From assembly GCA_902625945.1 (NCBI GenBank), contig CACODG010000006.1:1-53007 (forward strand): a DNA stretch of 53,007 nucleotides, in the 5' to 3' direction. The notes below the pieces were generated by a model. The model had not been told where the DNA came from. It searched no databases and saw only the letters and a list, made by a program, of their open reading frames with translations. This DNA comes from an uncultured Pelagibacteraceae bacterium. Its GTDB lineage: Bacteria; Pseudomonadota; Alphaproteobacteria; Pelagibacterales; Pelagibacteraceae. A program made the position numbers and the translations under genes. Positions 17,164-26,900 of the stretch are shown piece by piece. The stretch's first letter is position 1. Each line of letters begins with the position of its first letter.

Positions 17164-19095
17164 ATGGAAAAATTTTTGTGGAAACCTTCAGTCTTAAGAA
17201 AAGAAGAATCTCTTCTTGAAGATTTCTCAAAATTTATAAATTTTAAGTCAAATCGTGATTTTAAAGATATTTGGAAATGGTCGGTAGATCATCCCGAAGA
17301 ATTCTGGTCAAAGTTTTGGGATTATTCCAAGATTATAGGAGATAAAGGTAAAGAAATTATCAAATACAATGAAACTTTTAATAAAACAAAATTTTTTCCT
17401 GACTCTAAGTTAAATTATGCAGAGAATATTTTAAAAAAAAGGACATCACGAATTGCAATAAGTTTTTTATCTGAGGTAGGATTTGAAGAGGAAATTTCTT
17501 GGAAACAACTTTACAATAAAGTTTGTAAGTTTTCTAATTACTTAAAATCTATTGGTATAAAAAAGGGAGACCGTGTTGCAGCTTATGTTCCAAATAAAAT
17601 TGAGACTATCATAAGTTTTTTAGCTTGTGCAAAAAATGGAATTATCTGGTCGTCATGTTCTCCAGACTTTGGAGTCCAAGGAGTTGTGGATAGATTTAAA
17701 CAAATTGGACCTAGTATTTTAATTACTAGTGATCACTATTTTTATAATGGTAAAAAAATAAATATTCTTGAAAAAATTGAAGATATTTTAAAACAAATTC
17801 CCTCGATAAAAAAAACTTTAGTATTTGCCTACAATAAAAAAGAAGAAATGAGTCTTAAAAATTATATAAATTTTGATGAAGTTTTAAATCACACAGAAGT
17901 AGATGAAAGTTTTGAACGGTTTGAATTTAATCATCCTATTTATATTTTATTTTCAAGTGGTACAACTGGAAAACCTAAATGTATAACACATGGAGCAGGG
18001 AATGTTTTAATTGAACATAACAAAGAATTCATGCTTCATTGTGATATTAGAGATGATGAAAAATTATTTTACTATACTACTACAGGCTGGATGATGTGGA
18101 ATTGGTTGGTTGGAGGATTAGCTACAGGTTCATCTATATTTTTATTCGATGGGGCACCTGTGTATCCAAAAATAGATGTTCTTTTAGAGTATTGTCAAAA
18201 AAAGAAAATTAATCTTTTTGGAGTAAGTGCTAAATACATCGATCATTTAAAGAATGAAAAATACAATAGTAAAAACCTAGATTTAAGCTCAATAAAAATA
18301 ATAACTTCAACAGGTTCTCCCTTAGCCGAGGAAAGTTTCAAGTATGTATACAACAATATTAAAAAAGATGTTCATCTCGCATCTATTGCTGGAGGAACAG
18401 ATTTAGTTGGGTGTTTAGTGTTAGGAAATCTTTACTCAAATGTATACATGGGAGAAATTCAAGGTCAGAGCCTAGGTATCGATGTTGATGTTTTTACTGC
18501 TAAGGGAAATAGCGTAGAAGATGGAGAGAAGGGGGAGCTAGTAGTTAAAAAACCTTTTCCATCCATGCCAGTAAAATTTTGGGGAGATGATGACGGACAA
18601 AAATATCATAAAGCTTATTTCAATAGATTTGAAAATATTTGGCATCACGGTGATTTCATTGAGCGAACAAAAAATAATGGATTTATTATGAGAGGAAGAT
18701 CTGATGCCACTCTTAATCCTGGTGGTGTAAGAATAGGAACAGCAGAAATTTATCAGCAAGTTGAAGACATTGATTTTATTACAGAAGGCTTAGTTATCGG
18801 ACAAGATTACAATGATGATGTAAGGGTAATTCTGTTTGTAACAACAAGAAATGATGAGGAATTAAACGATGAAAAAATAAAATTAATTAAATCAAGAATA
18901 AGAAAAAACTGTTCTCCAAAACATGTTCCTTCAATAATCATTAAAGCCCCAGAGATTCCAAGAACTAAAAGCGGAAAGATCGTGGAGTTAGCTGTGAGGC
19001 AGGTAGTTAATGGAGAGAAGATTAATAATAAAGAAGCGATTGCAAATCCTGAAGCTTTAAAGTTTTATGAAAATTTGCCACAACTTAAAACTTAA
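17164..19095 (+). CDS. Acetoacetyl-CoA synthetase (acetoacetate-CoA ligase)
   Basis: A 643-residue ANL-superfamily adenylating enzyme. The N-terminus, with FWSKFWDYSKI and FPDSKLNYAENIL, is typical of acetoacetyl-CoA synthetases rather than plain acetyl-CoA synthetases. The P-loop FSSGTTGKPKCITHGAG lies near residues 262-278, and YYTTTGWMMWNWLVG and IAGGTDL carry the substrate pocket. The catalytic, acetylation-prone lysine is K605 in RTKSGK. It activates acetoacetate with ATP and CoA in the cytoplasm. It is divergent from aceE across a 269-base region. The thiolase at 21756-22929 could split its product to two acetyl-CoA. Confidence 0.9.
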   Translation: MEKFLWKPSVLRKEESLLEDFSKFINFKSNRDFKDIWKWSVDHPEEFWSKFWDYSKIIGDKGKEIIKYNETFNKTKFFPDSKLNYAENILKKRTSRIAISFLSEVGFEEEISWKQLYNKVCKFSNYLKSIGIKKGDRVAAYVPNKIETIISFLACAKNGIIWSSCSPDFGVQGVVDRFKQIGPSILITSDHYFYNGKKINILEKIEDILKQIPSIKKTLVFAYNKKEEMSLKNYINFDEVLNHTEVDESFERFEFNHPIYILFSSGTTGKPKCITHGAGNVLIEHNKEFMLHCDIRDDEKLFYYTTTGWMMWNWLVGGLATGSSIFLFDGAPVYPKIDVLLEYCQKKKINLFGVSAKYIDHLKNEKYNSKNLDLSSIKIITSTGSPLAEESFKYVYNNIKKDVHLASIAGGTDLVGCLVLGNLYSNVYMGEIQGQSLGIDVDVFTAKGNSVEDGEKGELVVKKPFPSMPVKFWGDDDGQKYHKAYFNRFENIWHHGDFIERTKNNGFIMRGRSDATLNPGGVRIGTAEIYQQVEDIDFITEGLVIGQDYNDDVRVILFVTTRNDEELNDEKIKLIKSRIRKNCSPKHVPSIIIKAPEIPRTKSGKIVELAVRQVVNGEKINNKEAIANPEALKFYENLPQLKT

Positions 19096-19106
19096 AAAAT
19101 TTAACA

Positions 19107-19970
19107 ATGAAAAAACTGATTATATTTTATATTAATGTAATTTTTTTTATGATGATCGGTGTTGTATATGCCGATATTGTATCTAAAGATCCTAACTATT
19201 TAAAAAGGGGTAAGATTGACAAGGTTCATATAGCTAATTATCTAAAAAAGGAATTACGTAAACATAATTATACTATAATCAAAGACCCGACAGGCACATC
19301 ACCTTTAAAATTAATCGAAAACTTTAGTCCTAGAAAAGGTGATTGTGGAACAGCAGGTCATTTCTGGAGAGAAAATAAAGTTAAAATAGGAACTGGAACT
19401 ACTGATTGTAATAGTAATAGATTAAGACTGGAAGTTGCTTCAAGTGGAGATATAAGAATAGGTAAAAAAGCAAAAGAAATATGGGTAGGTTACTATTTCT
19501 ATGTACCTAACACATCCGATAATTTTAAAGACAAACTTTTACAACCTTACATAACACAATTTTATAGTGTTAATCGCAAAGGTGGTCAAACTGTAGGTGG
19601 TTATGCGCCTCAATTTTCTGCTTCTATTTACAACGGAAAACTTTCTATTGAAGGCAATCATGTTATTGATGAAAAAAATCTAAAAGGTAAATGGCACAAA
19701 GTTGAGTTTAATATTAGATATTCAAAACAATATGATGGTTTTATCAAAGTTTATATTAATGATGAATTAAAAATTAATAGATCGGGATTTAAAACAGCTT
19801 CCCACGATTATGTTGATATTAAATATGGTTCGTATTCACACCCTGAATATGGTGGTGCCAATTATCCTGAAGGATATCAATTCCCATCCCATACAATATA
19901 CTTTGCTGGGTTTAGTATGAATAAAGATAGAAGCAAGCTATTAACGAGTAAAAATTTAAATATTAAATAA
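19107..19970 (+). CDS. Secreted polysaccharide-lyase-like protein (heparin lyase I-like fold)
   Basis: The 287-residue protein has a signal peptide ending near residue 22 (VVYA). The mature region follows the pattern of the Polysacc_lyase (PF14099) jelly-roll: NRLRLEV, EIWVGYYFYVP, a QFYSVNRKGG segment, SIYNGKLSIE, LKGKWHKVEFNIRYS, GFIKVYIND and VDIKYGSYSHPEYGG. These fit a beta-sandwich that binds or cleaves an anionic glycan in the periplasm or outside. Catalytic residues cannot be assigned confidently, so it may be a binding protein only. It starts 11 bases after the acetoacetyl-CoA synthetase stop and overlaps the next convergent gene by 8 bases. Confidence 0.65.
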   Translation: MKKLIIFYINVIFFMMIGVVYADIVSKDPNYLKRGKIDKVHIANYLKKELRKHNYTIIKDPTGTSPLKLIENFSPRKGDCGTAGHFWRENKVKIGTGTTDCNSNRLRLEVASSGDIRIGKKAKEIWVGYYFYVPNTSDNFKDKLLQPYITQFYSVNRKGGQTVGGYAPQFSASIYNGKLSIEGNHVIDEKNLKGKWHKVEFNIRYSKQYDGFIKVYINDELKINRSGFKTASHDYVDIKYGSYSHPEYGGANYPEGYQFPSHTIYFAGFSMNKDRSKLLTSKNLNIK

Positions 19971-20856
19971 TTTTTGCACAATTTTTGTGTAACATTGAGT
20001 GAAGTTCAATAAGTTTTTCAAAACTTTTATTATACCCCCCTCCTAAAACACCGCATAAAGGGATATTCCTAGAATAAAAATTTTCGATTACTATTTGATC
20101 CCTTTTATTAATTCCTTCATCTGTAATTTTAAGCTTACCTAAGCGATCCTCAAAATGAATGTCGACACCAGCTACGTAGAATACAAAATCATATTTATTT
20201 TTGTTAAGCTCTTTTAAATTTTTATGAAGAATATTTAAGTACTCATTATCTTCCATATGATCTTTAAGTTCAATATCAACATCACTTTTGGATTTCTTCG
20301 CAGGATAATTAGAGGCGCAATGCATACTAAATGTTAGAACATCTTTGTCACTTCTGAATATTTCTGAATTTCCATTTCCTTGATGAACATCCAGATCGAT
20401 TATAAGTATTTTTTTTGCGTATCTTTTATTTTTTAAGTTGTTGGCCGCTACTGCCACATCGTTAAAAACACAATAACCCGCTCCGCAGTCAAAGGTAGCG
20501 TGGTGACTACCGCCAGCGGTGTTACATGCAAGTTTTGTGTCTAATGCTAATCTACTTGCTAAAACAGTTCCACCAGTTGCAACAAACGATCTTCTAACAA
20601 CACTATCATTAATTGGAAATCCTATTTTTTTTTGTGCTTTTATATCTAGTGTTTTATTTTTAATATCATTTATATATTTTAGAGAATGTGAAGTTTTCAT
20701 CGTTTCAATAGAACATTCTTTAGGTATATAGAATTTTTTTACGACATTCTTTGCTAAAAGATGTTTGGCTAGTGCACCAAATTTTTTGATAGGAAATTTA
20801 TTATCATCATTTATTTTAGCAACATAATCTGGATGATTTATTACGGGTAATTCCAT
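19963..20856 (-). CDS. Histone-deacetylase-family hydrolase (AcuC/acetylpolyamine amidohydrolase-like)
   Basis: A 297-residue arginase/deacetylase-fold protein. The catalytic His pair is H118-H119 in GGSHHATFDCGAGYCVFND. Zinc ligands D156 and H158 lie in IDLDVHQGNG, and the third acidic ligand is probably the Asp in VAGVDIHFEDRLG. Bacterial members deacetylate acetyl-lysine on proteins (AcuC, which reverses acetylation of acyl-CoA synthetases) or acetylpolyamines. Closeness to an acetyl-lysine-regulated type of synthetase gene at 17164 is suggestive but not proof. It is divergent from the next gene with only 44 bases between them. Confidence 0.88.
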   Translation of the reverse strand: MELPVINHPDYVAKINDDNKFPIKKFGALAKHLLAKNVVKKFYIPKECSIETMKTSHSLKYINDIKNKTLDIKAQKKIGFPINDSVVRRSFVATGGTVLASRLALDTKLACNTAGGSHHATFDCGAGYCVFNDVAVAANNLKNKRYAKKILIIDLDVHQGNGNSEIFRSDKDVLTFSMHCASNYPAKKSKSDVDIELKDHMEDNEYLNILHKNLKELNKNKYDFVFYVAGVDIHFEDRLGKLKITDEGINKRDQIVIENFYSRNIPLCGVLGGGYNKSFEKLIELHSMLHKNCAKII

Positions 20857-20900
20857 AGTTTTAATCTATACTGAAATATTATTTTTTTTAAAGAGGTCAA

Positions 20901-21446
20901 ATGATAAAAAAGTATAAATGGAAATGTAGAGTTTTATTGGTCAAAACACCTAATTATAAAAATTTTGAGTATAAAAAAGCTAAGAGATTATACCAAAAGG
21001 ATATAAAAAAATTTCATAAAAGAGTAATCAAATTAGTTTCAAAGAAAGTGAAAAATAGTTTTTCAATAGACTTAATCGGTTTTGATGGGAAAAAAAAGAT
21101 TACTTTAAAGATTTTTGATAGCAAAAAAATATTTAAAACTGTTGACCAAATGCCAATGTCTAAAGTCTTGATAAATAAAAAAATTAAACCGCTGAACCTA
21201 TCTTTGTTTTCAGATTATAATCCGAAAACAACTACTTTTGGATTAGGATTTAAAGATAAAGAAAAAGCTTTGTATACTATTAAAACTATTAAGAACAGAG
21301 ATTTAAAATATCAAGTGAATGTGATAGCTACAATGTTAGGACGAGCTAAGAAACACCCACACAAAACTAAAAACATGAAAGAAGCAATTAAAGTTTTTAG
21401 TTTGTGGATGAAAAACTACAAAAAAAATAGAGTATCTAAAATTTAA
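20901..21446 (+). CDS. DUF4174-like protein with C-terminal extension, no signal peptide
   Basis: A 181-residue, strongly basic protein. The first 95 residues fit DUF4174: KWKCRVLLVKTPNY, then IDLIGFDGKKKITLKIF, then VDQMPMSKVLI, where the family has RVL, GKDG and IDxMPMR. Unlike ordinary DUF4174 proteins it begins at once with the domain and has no signal peptide. The last 75 residues (TTTFGLGFKDKEKALYTIK...VIATMLGRAKKHPHKT...FSLWMKNYKK) form a helical extension I do not recognise. An SD-like AGAGG lies 5 bases before the ATG. It overlaps the convergent zinc-ribbon gene by four bases. Confidence 0.7.
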   Translation: MIKKYKWKCRVLLVKTPNYKNFEYKKAKRLYQKDIKKFHKRVIKLVSKKVKNSFSIDLIGFDGKKKITLKIFDSKKIFKTVDQMPMSKVLINKKIKPLNLSLFSDYNPKTTTFGLGFKDKEKALYTIKTIKNRDLKYQVNVIATMLGRAKKHPHKTKNMKEAIKVFSLWMKNYKKNRVSKI

Positions 21447-21619
21447 GTAGTTTGTTCTAGGCAAACATCTTTAATAATAGGAACTGTAGTACAATCTAGG
21501 CACTTGTTCTCTTTTACTAAACAACCTTCACCAACTATTTTAATGTCAACAACTCTGTCACATTTAGAGCATGTTACAGGTATTGTTAAACCACATTTTT
21601 TACAGCTATAAGTTTTCAT
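21443..21619 (-). CDS. 58-residue eight-cysteine zinc-ribbon protein
   Basis: The product starts MKTYSCKKCGLTIPV and has cysteines at 6, 9, 17, 20, 33, 40, 43 and 53. Three are CxxC pairs (CKKC, CSKC, CLDC), so it can hold two zinc or other metal centres in a rubredoxin/zinc-ribbon-like fold. Its 3' end overlaps the plus-strand DUF4174-like gene by three to four bases. Two Fur-box-like palindromes lie 46-105 bases upstream of its ATG, with no other gene start nearby, so it is probably under metal control. No family is recognised. Confidence 0.72.
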   Translation of the reverse strand: MKTYSCKKCGLTIPVTCSKCDRVVDIKIVGEGCLVKENKCLDCTTVPIIKDVCLEQTT

Positions 21620-21664
21620 AGTATTAGCCTAAATACTCCTAATTTGATTTCAACTTTTATGTTT

Positions 21665-21683
21665 AATAGTGAAAATCATTATC
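21665..21683 (-). promoter_or_regulatory. Fur-box-like site 1
   Basis: Read on the minus strand this matches the classical Fur box GATAATGATAATCATTATC at 15 of 19 positions, including the first nine in a row. It lies about 46 bases upstream of the zinc-ribbon gene. Confidence 0.5.
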
Positions 21684-21705
21684 AAAAAAAATTAAGGAAA
21701 TTACT

Positions 21706-21724
21706 TTTAATGATAATCATTAGC
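21706..21724. promoter_or_regulatory. Fur-box-like site 2
   Basis: The 15-base core TAATGATAATCATTA (21708-21722) is a perfect 7-1-7 palindrome and is identical to the centre of the E. coli Fur consensus; the full site matches 16 of 19. Its centre is 41 bases, about four helical turns, from site 1. Iron-, manganese- or zinc-type Fur-family regulators all use such palindromes. Confidence 0.6.
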
Positions 21725-21755
21725 AAAGAAAATTGTAAAATTTATATATAAAAAA

Positions 21756-22929
<1,174 letters not shown>

Positions 22930-22946
22930 ATCTTAAACTAATATCT

Positions 22947-24266
22947 TTAATTTTTATTTTCAATCAAATATTGTTTTCTTGCTAATGCTATAAGAATAGA
23001 CATTATTAAAAATAAGAAAGACGCATTATTTGTTGTAAAAAAACTACCGGTACTTTTTAAAGGGAATATCTCAACAAGAAATAAAAATATGAAAGGCACT
23101 ATGATTTTGTTGTTATTTAGCGATGATTTTAAAAAGTATTTTTTTATAAGAGTTAAATAAATTACTGTTGAAAAGATGATCAAAATTAAAGAAAATCCTA
23201 TTAATCCAGTTTCTGTAAGTATCTCTAAAAAGTAATTGTGTGGATGCATATTACACTTAAAGTCGGTATTTTTACTTTTAGGATTTACATGGCAATAATA
23301 TCTAAAATTTTTAATACCACCGCCGATATATTTGTTCATTAACCAGGTTCCATGAAAGGACTCAAATTGCTTAAAGTATAAGGGAGTTTTTTCATCGATA
23401 GAATTTTTATCGTAAATTATTAAGACCATTTGAGAAACTTGCTTATAAAAATTATTAAAGTTGGTTCTAACTTCTGAATTCAAGTTTAAAACTAACGTAA
23501 AAAAAAGAGGTAAAATTATTAAAAAAACGAATAGGATTTTTCGTAAGTTTTTTTGAAAGAGAAGAACTAAAAAAACTAAAAAAACAAAAAGTAATAGCGG
23601 CATTCTATTTCCAGATAAAATTATTCCTAAAGTAAAAATCAAAAATAAAAGAGGAATTAAAAATTTTGCCGATTTTTTAAATTTTTCATCATAAAAAAGA
23701 GAAAATAAAAAAAAGGAAAAAATAGAAAATCTCTGGATAAATCCCCCAGCTATTTGTTCATCTCCAAAAGGGCCTGCAAGTTTTCTTCCTGTCCCAACTT
23801 TTTCATAACCGAAAATGTCCACACCATTCCAAAATTGAAAAAATATATCAAAACAAACAAATATAGAAGCCAAAGAGCATGAAATAAAAAAAGGTTTGAA
23901 ATTTACAATTTGCTTTTCAATTAAAATCCTAATTGAAATATAAATCATGAGATATTTAAAAAATAAAATTGACTTTACAATTGTAGGAAAAAAACCCCGC
24001 CATTCAAAACCATTTAAGTAAAAATAATAATCATTAATTATACCTGTAATTAATATAAATAAAAAAAATACGAAAATTATCTTATCTAGAAAATAGTATT
24101 TAAGGTTAATTATTTCTTTATAAAAAATTAAAAAAGTGGGAATTATTAAAAATAAGATATTGATATTAATTATCATATTCCCTGCAATGAAGCTAAAAGG
24201 GAATAAAACCATAAGAATATTGAAGAAATTTTCTTTGCTAATATTCTTTTTAAGAAATAAGTGCAT
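22947..24266 (-). CDS. O-antigen ligase/polymerase-family membrane protein
   Basis: A 439-residue inner-membrane protein with about eleven to twelve hydrophobic helices and one large periplasmic loop (residues about 240-340). The loop ends in MHPHNYFLEILTETGLIGF, the conserved His-containing segment of Wzy_C/WaaL proteins. SGNRMPLLLFVFLVF near residue 215 holds the conserved Arg of the family. It would join or polymerise lipid-linked glycans on the periplasmic face. Extreme Phe/Ile/Lys content is in line with the AT bias. Whether it is a WaaL ligase or a Wzy polymerase cannot be told. UppP, which recycles the lipid carrier, is encoded just beyond the tRNA. Confidence 0.85.
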   Translation of the reverse strand: MHLFLKKNISKENFFNILMVLFPFSFIAGNMIININILFLIIPTFLIFYKEIINLKYYFLDKIIFVFFLFILITGIINDYYFYLNGFEWRGFFPTIVKSILFFKYLMIYISIRILIEKQIVNFKPFFISCSLASIFVCFDIFFQFWNGVDIFGYEKVGTGRKLAGPFGDEQIAGGFIQRFSIFSFFLFSLFYDEKFKKSAKFLIPLLFLIFTLGIILSGNRMPLLLFVFLVFLVLLFQKNLRKILFVFLIILPLFFTLVLNLNSEVRTNFNNFYKQVSQMVLIIYDKNSIDEKTPLYFKQFESFHGTWLMNKYIGGGIKNFRYYCHVNPKSKNTDFKCNMHPHNYFLEILTETGLIGFSLILIIFSTVIYLTLIKKYFLKSSLNNNKIIVPFIFLFLVEIFPLKSTGSFFTTNNASFLFLIMSILIALARKQYLIENKN

Positions 24267-24321
24267 TTTATTTAATTGATATGATACTTATATCATAATT
24301 TTTTTAAGAATTAAATTTATT

Positions 24322-24398
24322 GCGCCTGTAGCTCAACTGGATAGAGCGCTTGGCTACGGACCAGGAGGTTCTGGGTTCAAATCCTAGCAGGCGCACCA
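24322..24398 (+). tRNA. tRNA-Arg (ACG)
   Basis: A complete cloverleaf: acceptor GCGCCTG/CAGGCGC, D-arm GCTC/GAGC, anticodon stem CTTGG/CCAGG with loop CTACGGA (anticodon ACG), T-stem CTGGG/CCTAG with loop TTCAAAT, discriminator A and encoded CCA. The A at position 34 implies deamination to inosine by TadA, so it reads CGU, CGC and CGA. Confidence 0.97.
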
Positions 24399-24441
24399 AA
24401 AATTTGTTGAAACTCATATAATACATTGTAAATTTATACAT

Positions 24442-24537
24442 ATGCCTTTTTTAAAAAATTTATCATTACAGTCTGCTGTAGTTTTTTTCTTTATTCTGGT
24501 TTTTGTAATATTAATTATTTTCACAATTATTTTATAG
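24442..24537 (+). CDS. Possible 31-residue membrane peptide
   Basis: The frame MPFLKNLSLQSAVV continues into an uninterrupted Phe/Ile/Leu/Val helix to the stop, giving a basic N-terminus and one TM segment. It starts 43 bases after the tRNA and overlaps the convergent uppP stop by six bases. There is no SD, and AT-rich DNA readily yields hydrophobic frames by chance, so it is only a candidate. Confidence 0.25.
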   Translation: MPFLKNLSLQSAVVFFFILVFVILIIFTIIL

Positions 24538-25290
24538 ATAAGCAAAAGTTAAAAGAACCAACCCCAAAACAACTCTATAGTACACAAATAAATTTAAACT
24601 AAAATTTTTTATAAACTTTAAGAAATATTTAATTGTAATCAATGAAAAAAAAAATGAAAAGATAATCGCAGTAACATTTAGTGTTGAAAAAAATAGGTCG
24701 TTGGTTGATATTATATTCTTAACTCCAAAAACTGAAACTGCTCCTAAAGTCGGAATAGATAATAAAAAAGAAATTTTAGCTGCATCATACCTTTTAAAAT
24801 TTAAGACTCTTGCTGCAGAAATAGTAATACCCGATCTACTAACTCCAGGAACTAAAGCAATAGTTTGAAAGATACCAATGATTATGGCGGACTTAAAACT
24901 AAAATCATTATCTATATTTTTGTTTAGACCAAATTTATCACTAATATAAAGAAAAATACCAAATATTAGCGTCATCCAGCCTATAACTCTAATATTTCTT
25001 AATTCATTTATTAAATTTGTTTCGATTAAAAAATAACCAGCAAACATCACAGGTAGAGATGAAACTAATATTTTAATCAAAAGTTCTCTATTTTTTATAA
25101 AATTAAATAAATCTTTATAAAAAAAGGTTACTACCGCAATTAATGAACCTATATGCATACTTACATCTATAGAAAGACTTTGTTCACTAAAATTTATAAA
25201 TTCTGAAATAATAAATAAATGTGAAGACGAGCTGACTGGTAGAAATTCAGTTATACCTTGAACTGCAGAAAGAATTAGTAACTCGATCAT
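24532..25290 (-). CDS. uppP: Undecaprenyl-diphosphatase UppP (BacA)
   Basis: A 252-residue inner-membrane protein with about eight helices. Both BacA signatures are present: QGITEFLPVSSSSHL at residues 11-25 with the catalytic Glu and Ser residues, and ALVPGVSRSGITI near residue 150. It dephosphorylates undecaprenyl diphosphate at the periplasmic face, recycling the lipid carrier for peptidoglycan and O-antigen synthesis. It lies back-to-back with gltD and separated by a tRNA from the O-antigen-ligase-like gene. Full family length is slightly short (usual 260-275). Confidence 0.95.
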   Translation of the reverse strand: MIELLILSAVQGITEFLPVSSSSHLFIISEFINFSEQSLSIDVSMHIGSLIAVVTFFYKDLFNFIKNRELLIKILVSSLPVMFAGYFLIETNLINELRNIRVIGWMTLIFGIFLYISDKFGLNKNIDNDFSFKSAIIIGIFQTIALVPGVSRSGITISAARVLNFKRYDAAKISFLLSIPTLGAVSVFGVKNIISTNDLFFSTLNVTAIIFSFFFSLITIKYFLKFIKNFSLNLFVYYRVVLGLVLLTFAYL

Positions 25291-25401
25291 ACTAAAGGTC
25301 TAAATATGAAGAATGTTTATTTAATGACATTCGGAATGCATATCAGCTATGCAAAAAAATACATTAAAAACCTAATAAATATTAAATATAGGTAATTAAC
25401 A

Positions 25402-25429
25402 TTGACCTTTAATTACTATTAATTATAAA
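25402..25429 (+). promoter_or_regulatory. Candidate promoter of gltDB
   Basis: TTGACC (25402-25407) and TATAAA (25424-25429) with a 16-base spacer end 25 bases before the gltD ATG. The TTGACCTT octamer recurs right before the start codon, near 25443. Confidence 0.5.
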
Positions 25430-25454
25430 AATTCTTAACTATTTTGACCTTCTT

Positions 25455-26900
25455 ATGAAAAAAAAAATGCTACAATTTGTAGATTTAAAACAAGAAACTC
25501 CTATTAAAAGGAAGACTTCGAATAGGAAGGAAGATTTTAAAGAAATCTACAAGGAATACATAACAGATAAAGCAAGTGAACAATCAAGCAGGTGTTCTCA
25601 ATGCGGAGTACCGTTTTGCCAAATACACTGTCCTTTGAGCAACAATATTCCGGACTGGTTAAAATTAACGGCTGAAGGAAGACTAAAAGATGCTTATGAA
25701 ATTTCTCAAAGCACTAACAATATGCCAGAAGTTTGTGGAAGAATTTGTCCTCAAGACAGATTGTGTGAAGGAAATTGTGTTATAGAACAATCTGGACACG
25801 GAACTGTTACTATTGGCTCCATTGAGAAATATATAACGGATACGGCTTGGGAAAAAGGGTGGGTAAAACCAATAAAGGTAAAAAGAGAATTAAAACAATC
25901 TGTAGGAATTATTGGAGCAGGTCCAGCCGGAATGGCATGTGCAGAAGAACTAAGAAAGTCAGGTTATCAAGTTACTATTTACGATAGATATGATAGACCT
26001 GGCGGACTTTTGATTTATGGTATACCAAACTTTAAACTCGAAAAGTTTGTTGTAGAGAGAAGAACTAAACTTTTAAAAGAAAGTGGCATAAAATTTATTC
26101 AAAATTTTGAAGTTGGGAAAGACAAAACTCTTTATGAATTAAAAGATAAACATGATGCTATATTGATTGCGACAGGAGTTTACAAGCCTAGAGAAATTAA
26201 TATCCCGGGGCATAATCTCAAAAATATTTTTCCTGCAATGGAATTTTTAACTGCATCAAATAAAAAAGGATTAGGAGATAAGGTAAAGCTATTTGATGAT
26301 GGGACTCTTAACGCAGAAGGAAAAGATGTAGTTGTAATTGGAGGAGGAGATACAGCTATGGACTGTGTAAGAACATCAGTTAGACAAAAAGCTAAATCTG
26401 TAAAATGCTTATATCGAAGAGATAGAGAAAATATGCCTGGCTCTGCAAGAGAAGTTGGTAATGCTATCGAAGAGGGCGTTGAGTTTGTGTGGCTAAGTAG
26501 TCCAAAAAGGTTTATTGGCAGCTCAAAAATTACAGAGGTTGAGGTTAATAAAATGAAGCTCGGAGAACCAGACTCTTCAGGCAGAAGAAGACCAGAGATT
26601 GAGGTAGGTTCAGAATACAAAATAAAAGCAGATCTTGTTATTAAATCTTTAGGATTTGATCCAGAAGATTTACCAAAATTATTCAACGCAAAAGAATTAG
26701 GTATTTCACAATGGGGAACTATTAAAATTGACTTAAAATCAATGCAAACAAATTTAGACGGAATATTTGCTGCCGGAGATATTGTCCGAGGCGCATCTTT
26801 AGTTGTTTGGGCTATAAGAGACGGAAGAGATGCAGCAACTCAAATCGAAAAATATTTAAAAATAAAAGATAATAAAAAAAGATCTGAATTTGCTGCATAA
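25455..26900 (+). CDS. gltD: Glutamate synthase (NADPH) small subunit
   Basis: A 481-residue flavoprotein that passes electrons from NADPH to GltB. The N-terminal region carries the cysteine clusters CSQCGVPFCQIHCP and VCGRICPQDRLCEGNC, which bind two [4Fe-4S] centres. An FAD-binding GAGPAG motif lies near residue 153, followed by PGGLLIYGIPNFKLEK. The NADPH-binding VIGGGDTAMDC is near residue 294, and GIFAAGDIVRGASLVVWAI lies at the C-terminus. It precedes gltB with no gap (TAA then ATG), so the pair is translated in tandem. The small-before-large order is the reverse of the usual enteric gltBD order. ATG at 25467 is an alternative start. Confidence 0.96.
   Translation: MKKKMLQFVDLKQETPIKRKTSNRKEDFKEIYKEYITDKASEQSSRCSQCGVPFCQIHCPLSNNIPDWLKLTAEGRLKDAYEISQSTNNMPEVCGRICPQDRLCEGNCVIEQSGHGTVTIGSIEKYITDTAWEKGWVKPIKVKRELKQSVGIIGAGPAGMACAEELRKSGYQVTIYDRYDRPGGLLIYGIPNFKLEKFVVERRTKLLKESGIKFIQNFEVGKDKTLYELKDKHDAILIATGVYKPREINIPGHNLKNIFPAMEFLTASNKKGLGDKVKLFDDGTLNAEGKDVVVIGGGDTAMDCVRTSVRQKAKSVKCLYRRDRENMPGSAREVGNAIEEGVEFVWLSSPKRFIGSSKITEVEVNKMKLGEPDSSGRRRPEIEVGSEYKIKADLVIKSLGFDPEDLPKLFNAKELGISQWGTIKIDLKSMQTNLDGIFAAGDIVRGASLVVWAIRDGRDAATQIEKYLKIKDNKKRSEFAA

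Noticed and set aside
25337-25353. Hairpin TGCATA/TATGCA near uppP
   Set aside because: Six-bp stem with the A-tract on the wrong side for a terminator on either strand; a role was not supportable.
25306-25395. 29-codon plus-strand frame between uppP and gltD
   Set aside because: Overlaps the promoter region of gltD, has no SD and no recognisable feature.
26180-26686. 168-codon minus-strand frame within gltD
   Set aside because: Antisense shadow of a strongly coding gene with clear FAD and NADPH motifs on the plus strand.
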